This document shows positions 34,541 to 42,844 of a stretch of 64,000 nt of DNA, one piece after another. How positions within the stretch are numbered: the stretch's first letter is position 1; every line of letters begins with the position of its first letter. The stretch is from Acetivibrio alkalicellulosi (lineage in GTDB: Bacteria; Bacillota; Clostridia; Acetivibrionales; Acetivibrionaceae). A program made the translations under genes and the position numbers. The DNA lies in assembly GCA_008125075.1 (NCBI GenBank), contig VLTH01000001.1:904671-968670 (forward strand), in the 5' to 3' direction. The notes under the pieces are model-generated. The model saw nothing but the letters and a program-made list of their open reading frames with translations. It had not been told where the DNA came from and ran no database searches.

Positions 34541-35162
34541 CAATGTGAAGTTGTTTGCAATTGCAATTATAAGATACATTAGCAGTGAATTTAAGAGTTA
34601 TTGTGATAAGTAAATATATAGATAAAGGTATATAGAAACAAAAATTAATTAACTTTACCTATAAAATGTGCTATTATTATTATAGCATATTTTTGAAAAA
34701 TATTTAAGTATATTTTTTATAATTATTAAATAAACATTAATAATTTAATTTTTTTATGTTAAAAGTGAAAAACAAAACTAAATAAATTGCAAAAAAGTGT
34801 TGTAATTTTATTTTGAATGTGTTAATATATTAACAAAATGCAGGAAGTTTACATGCATAATTCAATTTTGATCATTCTAACTAATAATTTGCTAACTAAT
34901 TTATAGCATAAAGTCTTAAAATCAGTTAGGTTATTAAGAAATATAAATATGTATTTTATTAATAATATGAATAAATTTGGGTCTTCGTATAATGATAATT
35001 TTTATATGTAACATAAAATAATAAGACAAGCTAGAAGATCAATATATTTGATATGAAGGGGGATAGTATGTAAAAAAGTAAATTCATAATACTACAAAAG
35101 TGTATCTTGATATATTTAGCTATAAATTTATAAAATAATTCTATAAAAGAAGGAGTTTTAAA
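34541..35162 (+). other. long leader region of the DUF4914 gene with a start-stop minimal ORF
   Basis: About 620 bases without a gene, very AT-rich. Near the end, GAAGGGGG is followed at normal spacing by ATG TAA (35068-35073), a start codon directly followed by a stop. The true ribosome site AAGAAGGAG lies just before ATG 35163. I considered a purine-type riboswitch because of CTTCGTATAATG near 34984, but the rest of that fold is missing. Confidence 0.4.
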
Positions 35163-37046
35163 ATGGATAAGACAATATTAAAAAAATTTATCCTTCCAGA
35201 AGAACTAAAAAGTGTTCTCGAAGGAGACTCTAAGGTAACAGTACCTGAGAGCAGAAATCATCTTCTTTCCATGGCATTGGGAAGTGATGAAAACATTGAT
35301 TTATTTGAAGTTGCTTACGATGTACCTGGAAAAGGCAGAGTTGTTGAAGCAACAGTAGCACGTTGTAATAATGGTGCAGCAGTTAATTATACTGATGTTT
35401 ATATGAGGCGCCGTGACCCTGACTGTATGGTAGTGGCTGATGCTGGTGAAACTGACAAACCACGTTATGGAGAAACATATGGTGAAGATTTTGAGCCACT
35501 TAGAACAGCAACTTTTGATTGGTTAAAAACACAGGATTTAATAGTAATGCCTTTTATGGCAGGAAGTGATGATCTAGGATATCCTGCTCTATTAGTTGCA
35601 CCAGATAATGCGGCCTTTTTTGCAGGTGGTCTTGCAGATCTTCAAGGATTTATTCCAAAAGATCAAATACCAGATAATTTTAAACCTAAGGCGATAATTT
35701 ATTTAGCGCCTACTTTTAGACATACACATTTTGACCAAAAACAAATAGTTGTTCATAATCGTAAGAGTGAAATGCATGAGTTGTTTTCATACAACTTGTA
35801 TCCAGGACCAAGTGCTAAAAAGGGAATTTATGGTGTACTTCTTCATATAGGAGAATTAGAAGGATGGGTAACTGTTCATGCTTCTACTGTAAAGGTAATA
35901 ACTCCTTATGATAATGTAATAACACTAATGCACGAAGGAGCTAGTGGTGGCGGAAAAAGTGAAATGTTAGAACCTGTTCACAAGGAAATGGATGGTAGAA
36001 TTAAACTTTGTGAAAATGTTGTATCAGGTGAAAAGACATATATGGAGTTAAAGGAATCATGTGAACTTCAGCCTTTAACTGATGACATGGCATTGTGCCA
36101 TCCATCACTTCAAAACGACAGTAAAAAGTTGGTTGCAAAAGATGCTGAACAAGGGTGGTTCTTAAGAATCAACCATATTACAAAATATGGAACAGACCCT
36201 CATTATGAGAAACTTAGCATACATCCAAAAGAACCTTTAATATTCTTAAATCTTAAAGGTGTTCCAGGTTCTACTTGTCTTATTTGGGAACACATTATGG
36301 ATGAGCCAGGTAAACCTTGCCCTAATCCAAGGGTAATAATGCCAAGAAGATTTGTTCCAAATATTGTTGATGAACCTGTTGAAGTAGATGTAAGAAGTTT
36401 TGGAGTAAGGACTCCACCCTGCACAAAGGATAATCCAACATATGGTATCATAGGTATGTTCCATATATTACCTCCGAGTCTTGGTTGGTTATGGAGATTA
36501 GTTGCTCCAAGAGGACACGATAACCCAAGTATAACAGATACTGTAGGTATGACAAGTGAAGGTGTTGGATCCTATTGGCCATTTGCAACAGGTAAAATGG
36601 TTGATCAGGCAAATCTTCTATTAGAACAAATAATTAATACACCAAATACAAGATACGTTTTAATTCCTAATCAGAATGTTGGAGCATATAAGGTTAGTTT
36701 TATGCCACAGTGGATCGCAAGGGAATATTTAGCAAGAAGAGGAAGTGCAAAATTCACACCAGAACAGATTACAGAGTCAAGGTGTCCGCTATTAGGCTAT
36801 TCTCTGAATACTTTAAAAGTAGACGGAAACTTTGTTCCTAAAGCTTTACTTCAGACAAACCTTCAACCTGAAGTAGGTAATGAGGGATATGATGCAGGAG
36901 CAAAAATACTAACTGACTTCTTTAAAAAGGAACTTCAAAATTTTGTATCTCCTGATCTTAATCCATTAGGAAAGAAAATAATTGATTGCTGTCTGTCTGA
37001 TGGAACATTTAATGATTATTTAGATTTGATTCAGGTAAGACTATAA
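35163..37046 (+). CDS. DUF4914-type P-loop protein, PEPCK/HprK-like
   Basis: This 627-residue soluble protein matches my recollection of the DUF4914 family, long proteins found mainly in clostridia. It carries an intact P-loop (GASGGGKSEM, about residues 259-268). This resembles the nucleotide site of phosphoenolpyruvate carboxykinase and HPr kinase, where GxSGxGKSE is typical. Other conserved-looking stretches are MRRRDPDCMVVAD, PFMAGSDDLGYPALL and GMTSEGVGSYWPFATGKM. A kinase- or PEPCK-like activity is an inference; no substrate is known. A palindrome at 37062-37087 follows. Confidence 0.65.
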   Translation: MDKTILKKFILPEELKSVLEGDSKVTVPESRNHLLSMALGSDENIDLFEVAYDVPGKGRVVEATVARCNNGAAVNYTDVYMRRRDPDCMVVADAGETDKPRYGETYGEDFEPLRTATFDWLKTQDLIVMPFMAGSDDLGYPALLVAPDNAAFFAGGLADLQGFIPKDQIPDNFKPKAIIYLAPTFRHTHFDQKQIVVHNRKSEMHELFSYNLYPGPSAKKGIYGVLLHIGELEGWVTVHASTVKVITPYDNVITLMHEGASGGGKSEMLEPVHKEMDGRIKLCENVVSGEKTYMELKESCELQPLTDDMALCHPSLQNDSKKLVAKDAEQGWFLRINHITKYGTDPHYEKLSIHPKEPLIFLNLKGVPGSTCLIWEHIMDEPGKPCPNPRVIMPRRFVPNIVDEPVEVDVRSFGVRTPPCTKDNPTYGIIGMFHILPPSLGWLWRLVAPRGHDNPSITDTVGMTSEGVGSYWPFATGKMVDQANLLLEQIINTPNTRYVLIPNQNVGAYKVSFMPQWIAREYLARRGSAKFTPEQITESRCPLLGYSLNTLKVDGNFVPKALLQTNLQPEVGNEGYDAGAKILTDFFKKELQNFVSPDLNPLGKKIIDCCLSDGTFNDYLDLIQVRL

Positions 37047-37061
37047 TTAATGTAATTACCA

Positions 37062-37087
37062 TATAAGGGAGCCTTAAGGCTCCCTTA
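37062..37087 (+). terminator. perfect palindromic hairpin after the DUF4914 gene
   Basis: ATAAGGGAGCCTT pairs perfectly with AAGGCTCCCTTAT. The following TGTATG is not a strong T-run, so termination efficiency is uncertain. Confidence 0.65.
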
Positions 37088-37098
37088 TGTATGTGAGT

Positions 37099-37143
37099 GG
37101 AGTGTATTTAGCGTGTGTTTTCTTCACTTAAAAAATATGCACC
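37099..37143. mobile_element. 45-bp family C element with 9-bp target duplication
   Basis: The right part, TTCTTCACTTAAAAAATATGCACC, is a canonical family C end, and the left end GGAGTGTAT is a degraded partner. TATGTGAGT flanks both sides (37090-37098 and 37144-37152). Confidence 0.65.
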
Positions 37144-37278
37144 TATGTGAGTGAATATGAATTTAAAATTTACTAAAAGTGTGTTAAACTGAAAGTAGAT
37201 TAATAAATACAAATTGCTTTACATATGTTAAAATGTTGATACTTTATAAACATCAAGATTTTATAGGGGAGAATTAGA

Positions 37279-38673
37279 TTGAAAAAAGGTACTAGTAGAA
37301 ATGAGCTTTTAAATAAGGATTTAACCACATATAACCCTAAAATGTGGAAAATAAATATTCCTTTTATTAATTATAGTGTTAGAATAGAAGATTTTGTTCC
37401 TGCTTTATCTGGTAGTATTGGTAAGACATCCCTTATTGCAGCTTTTGTGATGTCTTGGGCTGTAAGCTTTGGAATAACAGACTACCATAACTTTGTAACT
37501 GAAAATGTCCGATTAGAATTAATAGTAGGAAGCATTCTTACAATTTTACTATGTGCAGTATTAAATCCATATGCTTCTCCACCCGGAACTCTAGCTCCGC
37601 TTATACCAATTATACCTATGATGGCAGCATCAGGAGTTCATCCACTTCCACTTGGATTGATTATTGGCATTTTAGGGCTTTTTATATCTGCTTTTAGATA
37701 CTTCGATAAAATTACCATTATTAATGGAGTTGGAGCTAAAGGAGGAATAATCCTTTTATTTGGACTTTTAGGTATACAGAGTTCACTTAATGATCTTAAG
37801 CTGTGGTCAGAAGCTAACAATTTAAGTATTTTACTAGTTGTTCTTATATTAGTTGGGATAATTCAATATATTATTCTTACAAGGTTAAATGTCAAATGGT
37901 TGATAATACCTGTTTGTGCTATATTTGCTCTTGTTTTTTCTGCATTGTTTGGCGTAGTGCCTAATATTTCAACGCCAGTATCTCTTCCAATAATTAATCC
38001 AAATGTATGGTGGAATGAGAAATGGGGAATTGGATGGGGAATAAGTGTTGAAAACTTTATAAAAGCTTTGCCATTTGGACTTTTAGCGGTAGTAATGTGG
38101 CCAACAGATGCCTTAGCAATAAGAGCACTTCAAGAGTCTAGCTATCCAAAAGAAGCACACAATACTATTTTTAAAGCCAATTCATCATTTATTATAGCAT
38201 CTATAAGAAATATTATTGGAGTTGTACTGGGTGGAGGCCAAACATCTGCTATTTGGAGAAGCTTTATGATACCTTTATCTTCTGTAAAAAGGCCCATTGG
38301 TGGAAGTGCTTTTTTACTTGGTATAATTGGATTGTTTTTTGGGATATCTGGTTTTTTACTTGATATTGCTGTTTTTCCACCGCTTATTGCATTAGTTTTG
38401 ATATTTGGTGTGTTTGTTCCTTTGCTGGAAGTAGGACTAAATACTATAAGATCTGTTGCAAAAGCTCAAATTGCTATATTGTGTATTCTTTTAGGAATGG
38501 TAATAAACCCTGTCATTGGATGGGTTGTAGCTATTCTTGTTGAAAACTTTAATATTTTAGGTAAAAGTGAAGAAGAAAAAGACATCAAAAAGCTTGTAGA
38601 AATTAAAATAACTACTACAGTTGTAGTTTTTGTTACAGTAGTTTCATTTGTTTTAGCAAATATATTATCTTAA
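37279..38673 (+). CDS. multi-pass permease, SulP/nucleobase-transporter-like (DUF3360-like)
   Basis: The gene starts with TTG 37279 after AGGGGAGA. The 464-residue protein has about 11-12 hydrophobic segments and opens with KINIPFINYSVRIEDFVPALSGSIGKTSLIAAFV. PYASPPGTLAPLIPIIPMMAASGVHPLPLG and GVVLGGGQTSAIWRSFMIPLSS fit anion/nucleobase permeases of the SulP-NCS2 group, perhaps DUF3360. The substrate is unknown. It follows the DUF4914 gene by 232 bases on the same strand, so a shared pathway is possible but not shown. Confidence 0.55.
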   Translation: MKKGTSRNELLNKDLTTYNPKMWKINIPFINYSVRIEDFVPALSGSIGKTSLIAAFVMSWAVSFGITDYHNFVTENVRLELIVGSILTILLCAVLNPYASPPGTLAPLIPIIPMMAASGVHPLPLGLIIGILGLFISAFRYFDKITIINGVGAKGGIILLFGLLGIQSSLNDLKLWSEANNLSILLVVLILVGIIQYIILTRLNVKWLIIPVCAIFALVFSALFGVVPNISTPVSLPIINPNVWWNEKWGIGWGISVENFIKALPFGLLAVVMWPTDALAIRALQESSYPKEAHNTIFKANSSFIIASIRNIIGVVLGGGQTSAIWRSFMIPLSSVKRPIGGSAFLLGIIGLFFGISGFLLDIAVFPPLIALVLIFGVFVPLLEVGLNTIRSVAKAQIAILCILLGMVINPVIGWVVAILVENFNILGKSEEEKDIKKLVEIKITTTVVVFVTVVSFVLANILS

Positions 38674-38830
38674 ATAATCTTATTTTTATGGACCATATAG
38701 TAATCAAAATATTATGAACACACTGATTCGAGTGAATGCCTCCTAAGTATATGCCTTAATAGATTATTTTAACTCTAGCTTTTGTTTCAGATTATGCTAA
38801 AATTCAAATCGAATCCTAGGAGGTTCACAT

Positions 38831-39730
38831 ATGGAAATTACAAAATATCATCCTTTTAAATCAGAAAAAGCTAGAAATCAATATCTAAAGTTGTATGACA
38901 ATATAGCAAAAAAATGGCCAGTCGATTCGGAGATTAAAAAAGTAAGGACATCTTACGGTGAAACATATATACGTGTCAGTGGTCAGTACAACACCCAAAC
39001 CTTGGTTCTGTTACCCGGATTAGGAACAAACTCCCTTCTGTGGATGCCGTGTATTAAAGATCTATCTGAGAAATACAAAACTTATTCCATAGATTATATT
39101 TACGACAAAAACTGTGGTAGAAGTGTTTACTCCAAATCACTAAAAAACGTAGATGATTATATGAAGTGGCTTGACCAGTTGTTTGACTCAATTGAAGTAG
39201 AAAATAAATTTAATCTAATGGGAACTTCACTAGGAAGTTGGTTGGCAAGTAAGTATACTCTTAGAAATCCTAAGATACTTAATAAGGTTGTATTACTAGC
39301 ACCAGGTAGTAACATATTACCTATGAAATTGGAATACATTTTGAGAATGTTATTATGTGTTATTCCTCATAAATATTTTTTTAAGAGTAATTTTTATTGG
39401 CTTTTTAAGGACTCTAGAGAAAATGATACAGTTACTTTAGAAATTTTAAAAAATATGGTTGATGAAATGTACTTGGCACTTAAATGTTTTAACTCAAAGG
39501 TCAGTATTTTCCCAACAAAATTAAGGGATGATGAACTAAAGAGTATTAGTGTTCCATTGCTCTTTTTAATAGGTGAAAATGAAAAACAGTGTTCTGCAAT
39601 AAAATGTATTCAACGTCTTAATAGGATAGCGCCCTATATAAAAACAGAGTTAATTCCCAATGCTGGTCATGACATACTAATGGCACAGCCTGAATTAGTG
39701 ACTAATAAAATTCTTGAATTCTTAAAATAG
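38831..39730 (+). CDS. alpha/beta-hydrolase fold protein
   Basis: The 299-residue protein shows the alpha/beta-hydrolase order: LVLLPGLGTNSLLW (oxyanion region), the nucleophile elbow GTSLGSW (GxSxG), an acidic-strand segment LFLIGENEKQ where an aspartate or glutamate is expected, and NAGHDILM with the catalytic histidine. No signal peptide is seen, so it acts in the cytosol. AGGAGG precedes the ATG. The substrate is unknown; esterase or lipase-like activity is the simplest guess. Confidence 0.82.
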   Translation: MEITKYHPFKSEKARNQYLKLYDNIAKKWPVDSEIKKVRTSYGETYIRVSGQYNTQTLVLLPGLGTNSLLWMPCIKDLSEKYKTYSIDYIYDKNCGRSVYSKSLKNVDDYMKWLDQLFDSIEVENKFNLMGTSLGSWLASKYTLRNPKILNKVVLLAPGSNILPMKLEYILRMLLCVIPHKYFFKSNFYWLFKDSRENDTVTLEILKNMVDEMYLALKCFNSKVSIFPTKLRDDELKSISVPLLFLIGENEKQCSAIKCIQRLNRIAPYIKTELIPNAGHDILMAQPELVTNKILEFLK

Positions 39731-40146
39731 ATTTATGATATTTATTTTAAATCAAATGAAAAAGGCGAACCACTTTGGAACGATACTTATGAATATGCCA
39801 TTTTAGCGGATGAATGGTATAACCTAGGAGAAGAACTAAAAGGAGAGGTGGTATGAGCAAAGAAAACAAAGGAGTAATTGCATACTGGATATGTACAGAT
39901 ATAAGCGCTCTAGATATCCTAAAAAATCATTGCTTTTATTGTAGAACTATGCTAATATCTAAATGGTGAGATAATTGTTAAAAAGGGTTCTAATGTTTTG
40001 TTTTTAAGATTAATAAAAGAAAGCATGAACGGGCTAAATCATTATTCATTAGACATAGTGAATTTGGTTTTTTTTGTTTATACATTAAATGTTTAATATT
40101 GTATTTAAAAAATGTATTATAATTAATACAAAGGGGGCTTAATTAA
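39731..40146 (+). pseudogene. region with decayed short coding remnants
   Basis: A frame ending at 39856 encodes EKGEPLWNDTYEYAIL...ADEWYNLGEEL without a proper start. It overlaps an ATG at 39853 (behind GGAGAGGTGG) for a 38-residue frame (MSKENKGVIAYWICTDISA...) ending near 39969. Both look like pieces of former genes that were once coupled. No family is recognised. The remainder, up to the CODH-like gene, is AT-rich with no clear feature other than the AAGGGGG ribosome site at 40131. Confidence 0.4.
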
Positions 40147-40728
40147 GTGCAAATAAGTAATTATAAAGTTACAGCTGGTCCAGAAGGATTTATAGCACCA
40201 TCAGCTGCTGATATGGGAGTTATTTTACCTAATAAAGGTCAAGCATTAGTTGAAGGTAGTATTACTTCTGAAAATGAAGGAATGGATAAAGCTATTGAAA
40301 AACTGATATCCGCCAAAAATCCTGTTTTTTTTCCTGGCCCACTGGTTCTATGGAACTGGAAAGATGGGGTAGAAGAAAAAGCAAAAGCAGTCATAGAGCT
40401 TTCTAAAACAATTGGAGCAAAAATAATACCTATGCCTGACTATAGACCCAAATATCCTATGATTAATCCTGAAGTAGAGATTAATCCTAATCATCCAAAC
40501 TTGACTATATGGCATAATAAAATTGATGTGTGTGTGTTTGTTGGAGTACATTGTCATTATGCAAATGTTGCATTAAAAATCATTAGAGGTGGTACAGATT
40601 GCTATACTATATCACTTTGTGCTGATGCTGGACATGAAGACTCAATGGTTTCTATAAGAGATATAAATACTGAAAAAATAAACACTCTTACAGAGATAGC
40701 CAGACAAATGAAAGCAAGGGGGAAATGA
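40147..40728 (+). CDS. CODH/ACS epsilon-like subunit leading an oxidoreductase operon
   Basis: The start is GTG 40147 behind AAAGGGGG. The 193-residue protein resembles the CO_dh family (CO dehydrogenase beta / acetyl-CoA synthase epsilon): KLISAKNPVFFPGPLVLW, then IIPMPDYRP, and IDVCVFVGVHCHYANVALKIIRGG. The family has a nucleotide-binding (DHS-like) fold. No CODH catalytic subunit is nearby. Instead it precedes the gamma subunit of a 2-oxoacid:ferredoxin oxidoreductase by three bases, so it is probably an accessory subunit of that complex. Confidence 0.7.
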   Translation: MQISNYKVTAGPEGFIAPSAADMGVILPNKGQALVEGSITSENEGMDKAIEKLISAKNPVFFPGPLVLWNWKDGVEEKAKAVIELSKTIGAKIIPMPDYRPKYPMINPEVEINPNHPNLTIWHNKIDVCVFVGVHCHYANVALKIIRGGTDCYTISLCADAGHEDSMVSIRDINTEKINTLTEIARQMKARGK

Positions 40729-40731
40729 TTT

Positions 40732-41400
40732 ATGGATAATACTGTTAAAATTAGAATGTCTGGATTGGGAGGCCAAGGTGTAGTTACAGCTGCCCATATA
40801 CTTGGAGTCGCTGCAACAAGAGATGGTAAAGAAAGTACAGTTAATCCCTTTTTTGGCGCAGAAAAAAGGTTGGCACCTGCTGAGAGTTATGTAAGAATAT
40901 CAGATGATAAAATATATGAGCGTGGAGAAATTCTTGATCCCAATATTATAATGATTTATCATCCTCATGTTATAACACTTGGTAAATGTTATACAATGCC
41001 GTTTTTTGATGGTCTTAAACCAGAAGGAATCCTAATAATAAATTCTGATATAGAATTAGAATTAAATGCTGATAGCAAAAAACAGCTTAAAAGTTTAAAT
41101 ACAAAATTGATTTATATACCTGCTACAAAGGTATCTATGGAGATAGCAGGAACTGAACTATCAACTAATATGGCAATGTTAGGAGCTCTTATGCAAGTTA
41201 CAGAAATTGTTTCAAATGAAGCTCTTGAAGCAGCATTAATTGATAGATTTGGTGGAGGAAAATTTGTAGCATCTGGGACAACAGCAGTGTTAGATGATGC
41301 ATTAAAAGGAAAGTATGAAAAAATAAATCAGTTAATAGAAAATAATATGGAAGTTGTAAAAGAAGCTGGTAAACACATCAAGGAAGTATCACTAGGCTAA
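40732..41400 (+). CDS. 2-oxoacid:ferredoxin oxidoreductase, gamma subunit
   Basis: The 222-residue protein has the gamma-domain pattern of the family: KIRMSGLGGQGVVTAAHILGVAA at the N-terminus, FFGAEKRLAPAESYVRIS in the middle, and NMAMLGALMQVT near the end. This domain helps bind coenzyme A and completes the oxidoreductase. It is the second gene of a five-gene operon in the order epsilon-like, gamma, delta, alpha, beta. The 2-oxoacid used cannot be decided from sequence alone. Confidence 0.88.
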   Translation: MDNTVKIRMSGLGGQGVVTAAHILGVAATRDGKESTVNPFFGAEKRLAPAESYVRISDDKIYERGEILDPNIIMIYHPHVITLGKCYTMPFFDGLKPEGILIINSDIELELNADSKKQLKSLNTKLIYIPATKVSMEIAGTELSTNMAMLGALMQVTEIVSNEALEAALIDRFGGGKFVASGTTAVLDDALKGKYEKINQLIENNMEVVKEAGKHIKEVSLG

Positions 41401-41430
41401 GGTTATTTAAAAAAGGGGGCTTTTAAAAAC

Positions 41431-41622
41431 ATGTATGTTACTGTTAAAGTAGATAAAGATAAATGTACAGGATGTAAATTGTGTATTCTTACCTGTCCTG
41501 AGGCAAACGTAATAACACTTAATGAAGATAAAAAAGTTTGCATTAATTCAAACCGTTGTAAAGGTTGCTTTCTTTGTGTTTCCGTATGTCCTAAGAAAGC
41601 ATTAAAAGAAGGTAGTGTATAA
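41431..41622 (+). CDS. 2-oxoacid:ferredoxin oxidoreductase, delta (ferredoxin) subunit
   Basis: This 63-residue protein carries two 4Fe-4S cluster motifs, CTGCKLCILTCPE and CKGCFLCVSVCPK, the normal length and content of the delta subunit. It passes electrons from the thiamine-diphosphate site to free ferredoxin. It lies between the gamma and alpha genes, preceded by AAAGGGGG. Confidence 0.92.
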   Translation: MYVTVKVDKDKCTGCKLCILTCPEANVITLNEDKKVCINSNRCKGCFLCVSVCPKKALKEGSV

Positions 41623-41667
41623 TATAAGTTTAAATTGTATAAAAATAAATTCAAGGAGAAATATAAG

Positions 41668-42831
41668 ATGACAAAGGAACAATGTGTTAGTAATCCAGAA
41701 TACATTTTTTTCGATTCTCCAAGGGAAAAGGTTTTTATAACCGGGAGTGAGGCTGTAGCAGAAGCTGTAAAAAGAGCAAATGTAGATATGGCAATTGCGT
41801 ATCCCATTACACCTCAAAGTGAGAGTATGCACCTAATCGGTGATTTATATGCACAAGGTTATTTAAAAGACTATTACCGGGCAGAAAATGAATTTGCTGT
41901 AATGGCAGCAATTCATGGTGCTTCATTAGGAGGAGGTCGAGTTTTTACTGCGACAAGTGGACCAGGAACTTTAAGAGCTATGGAAATGTTTCCAGTATGG
42001 GCAGGTTCACGTCAACCAATAGTATGTGCTTTTATGTGTAGAGGGGTATCCCTTCCACCATCAATTCAGCCTGAAAACATTGAAATGGCAATGCTTTTAG
42101 ATACTGGTATGATTATGTTTCATGCAGAAAATGCTCAAGATTATTTTGATATGATATTAAAAGCATATATAATTGCAGAACAACCTGAGGTTCATTTACC
42201 TATAGGTATATTTGCAGATGGTTTTTTTGTTACCCACACACGTGATTTAGTTATGTTACCTCCTGAAGATCTTAAACTTCCGGAGTATGATTCCACAAGT
42301 GCACCTGTTCCAACTTTTGATATGGAAACACCACCTATGCGTATTACCAGAGATCCTCTGCTAAACAAAAGTAATTTTATCAGTTATGCAGCTAATGCTA
42401 GCTGGCATCAAGAAATACTAGCAGCAGCTCAGCGTGCAAAAAAGCATATCAATCACTATTTAGGTGGAATGATTGAAATTTCAAACCCTGATGCAAAAAT
42501 ACTTATTGCTGCTTCAGGAACTGCAGTTTCTCAGTCAAGAGAAGCAATAAAGTCCTTAAAGGAAGAGGGAATAGATGTAGGACTAGTTAAAGTAAAATCA
42601 ATTCGTCCTTTCCCTACAAAAGAAATTATATCTGCAACTGAAAATGCTGAATTAATAGTTATACCTGAATTTAATGCAGGTGGCTGGCTCTGTCGTGAAA
42701 TAAAATCCTGTATTGATAACAATAGCAGAGTATTAGAAGGACCACGAGTATTTGGTGGTATGACAATGCCAAAGGAATTAATAATGAGCGAGATTAAAAA
42801 TGCTATTAAGCAAAAAGGCTTGAAAGTATAA
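41668..42831 (+). CDS. 2-oxoacid:ferredoxin oxidoreductase, alpha subunit
   Basis: I start at ATG 41668, which follows AAGGAGA; the upstream TTG at 41635 lacks a ribosome site. The 387-residue protein has the pyrimidine-binding domain (AIAYPITPQSESMHLIGDL, ENEFAVMAAIHGASLGG, TATSGPG) and the C-terminal transketolase-like domain II (ILIAASGTAVSQSREAI, VKSIRPFP). It joins the beta subunit to form the thiamine-diphosphate active site. It follows the delta gene by 45 bases. Confidence 0.92.
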   Translation: MTKEQCVSNPEYIFFDSPREKVFITGSEAVAEAVKRANVDMAIAYPITPQSESMHLIGDLYAQGYLKDYYRAENEFAVMAAIHGASLGGGRVFTATSGPGTLRAMEMFPVWAGSRQPIVCAFMCRGVSLPPSIQPENIEMAMLLDTGMIMFHAENAQDYFDMILKAYIIAEQPEVHLPIGIFADGFFVTHTRDLVMLPPEDLKLPEYDSTSAPVPTFDMETPPMRITRDPLLNKSNFISYAANASWHQEILAAAQRAKKHINHYLGGMIEISNPDAKILIAASGTAVSQSREAIKSLKEEGIDVGLVKVKSIRPFPTKEIISATENAELIVIPEFNAGGWLCREIKSCIDNNSRVLEGPRVFGGMTMPKELIMSEIKNAIKQKGLKV

Positions 42832-42844
42832 GGGGGGGAAAACT

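Noticed and set aside
34975-35000. Possible purine riboswitch before the DUF4914 gene (CTTCGTATAATG)
   Set aside because: Only the short TATAATG-like string is present. The paired loops and the remaining conserved core of the purine aptamer are missing.
35163-37046. Annotation as phosphoenolpyruvate carboxykinase
   Set aside because: The P-loop is similar, but the remaining PEPCK substrate and metal motifs could not be located, so only a superfamily-level similarity is claimed.
40147-40728. A Wood-Ljungdahl carbon monoxide dehydrogenase locus
   Set aside because: Only the epsilon-like protein is present; no nickel-iron catalytic subunit, ACS subunit or corrinoid protein is encoded nearby.
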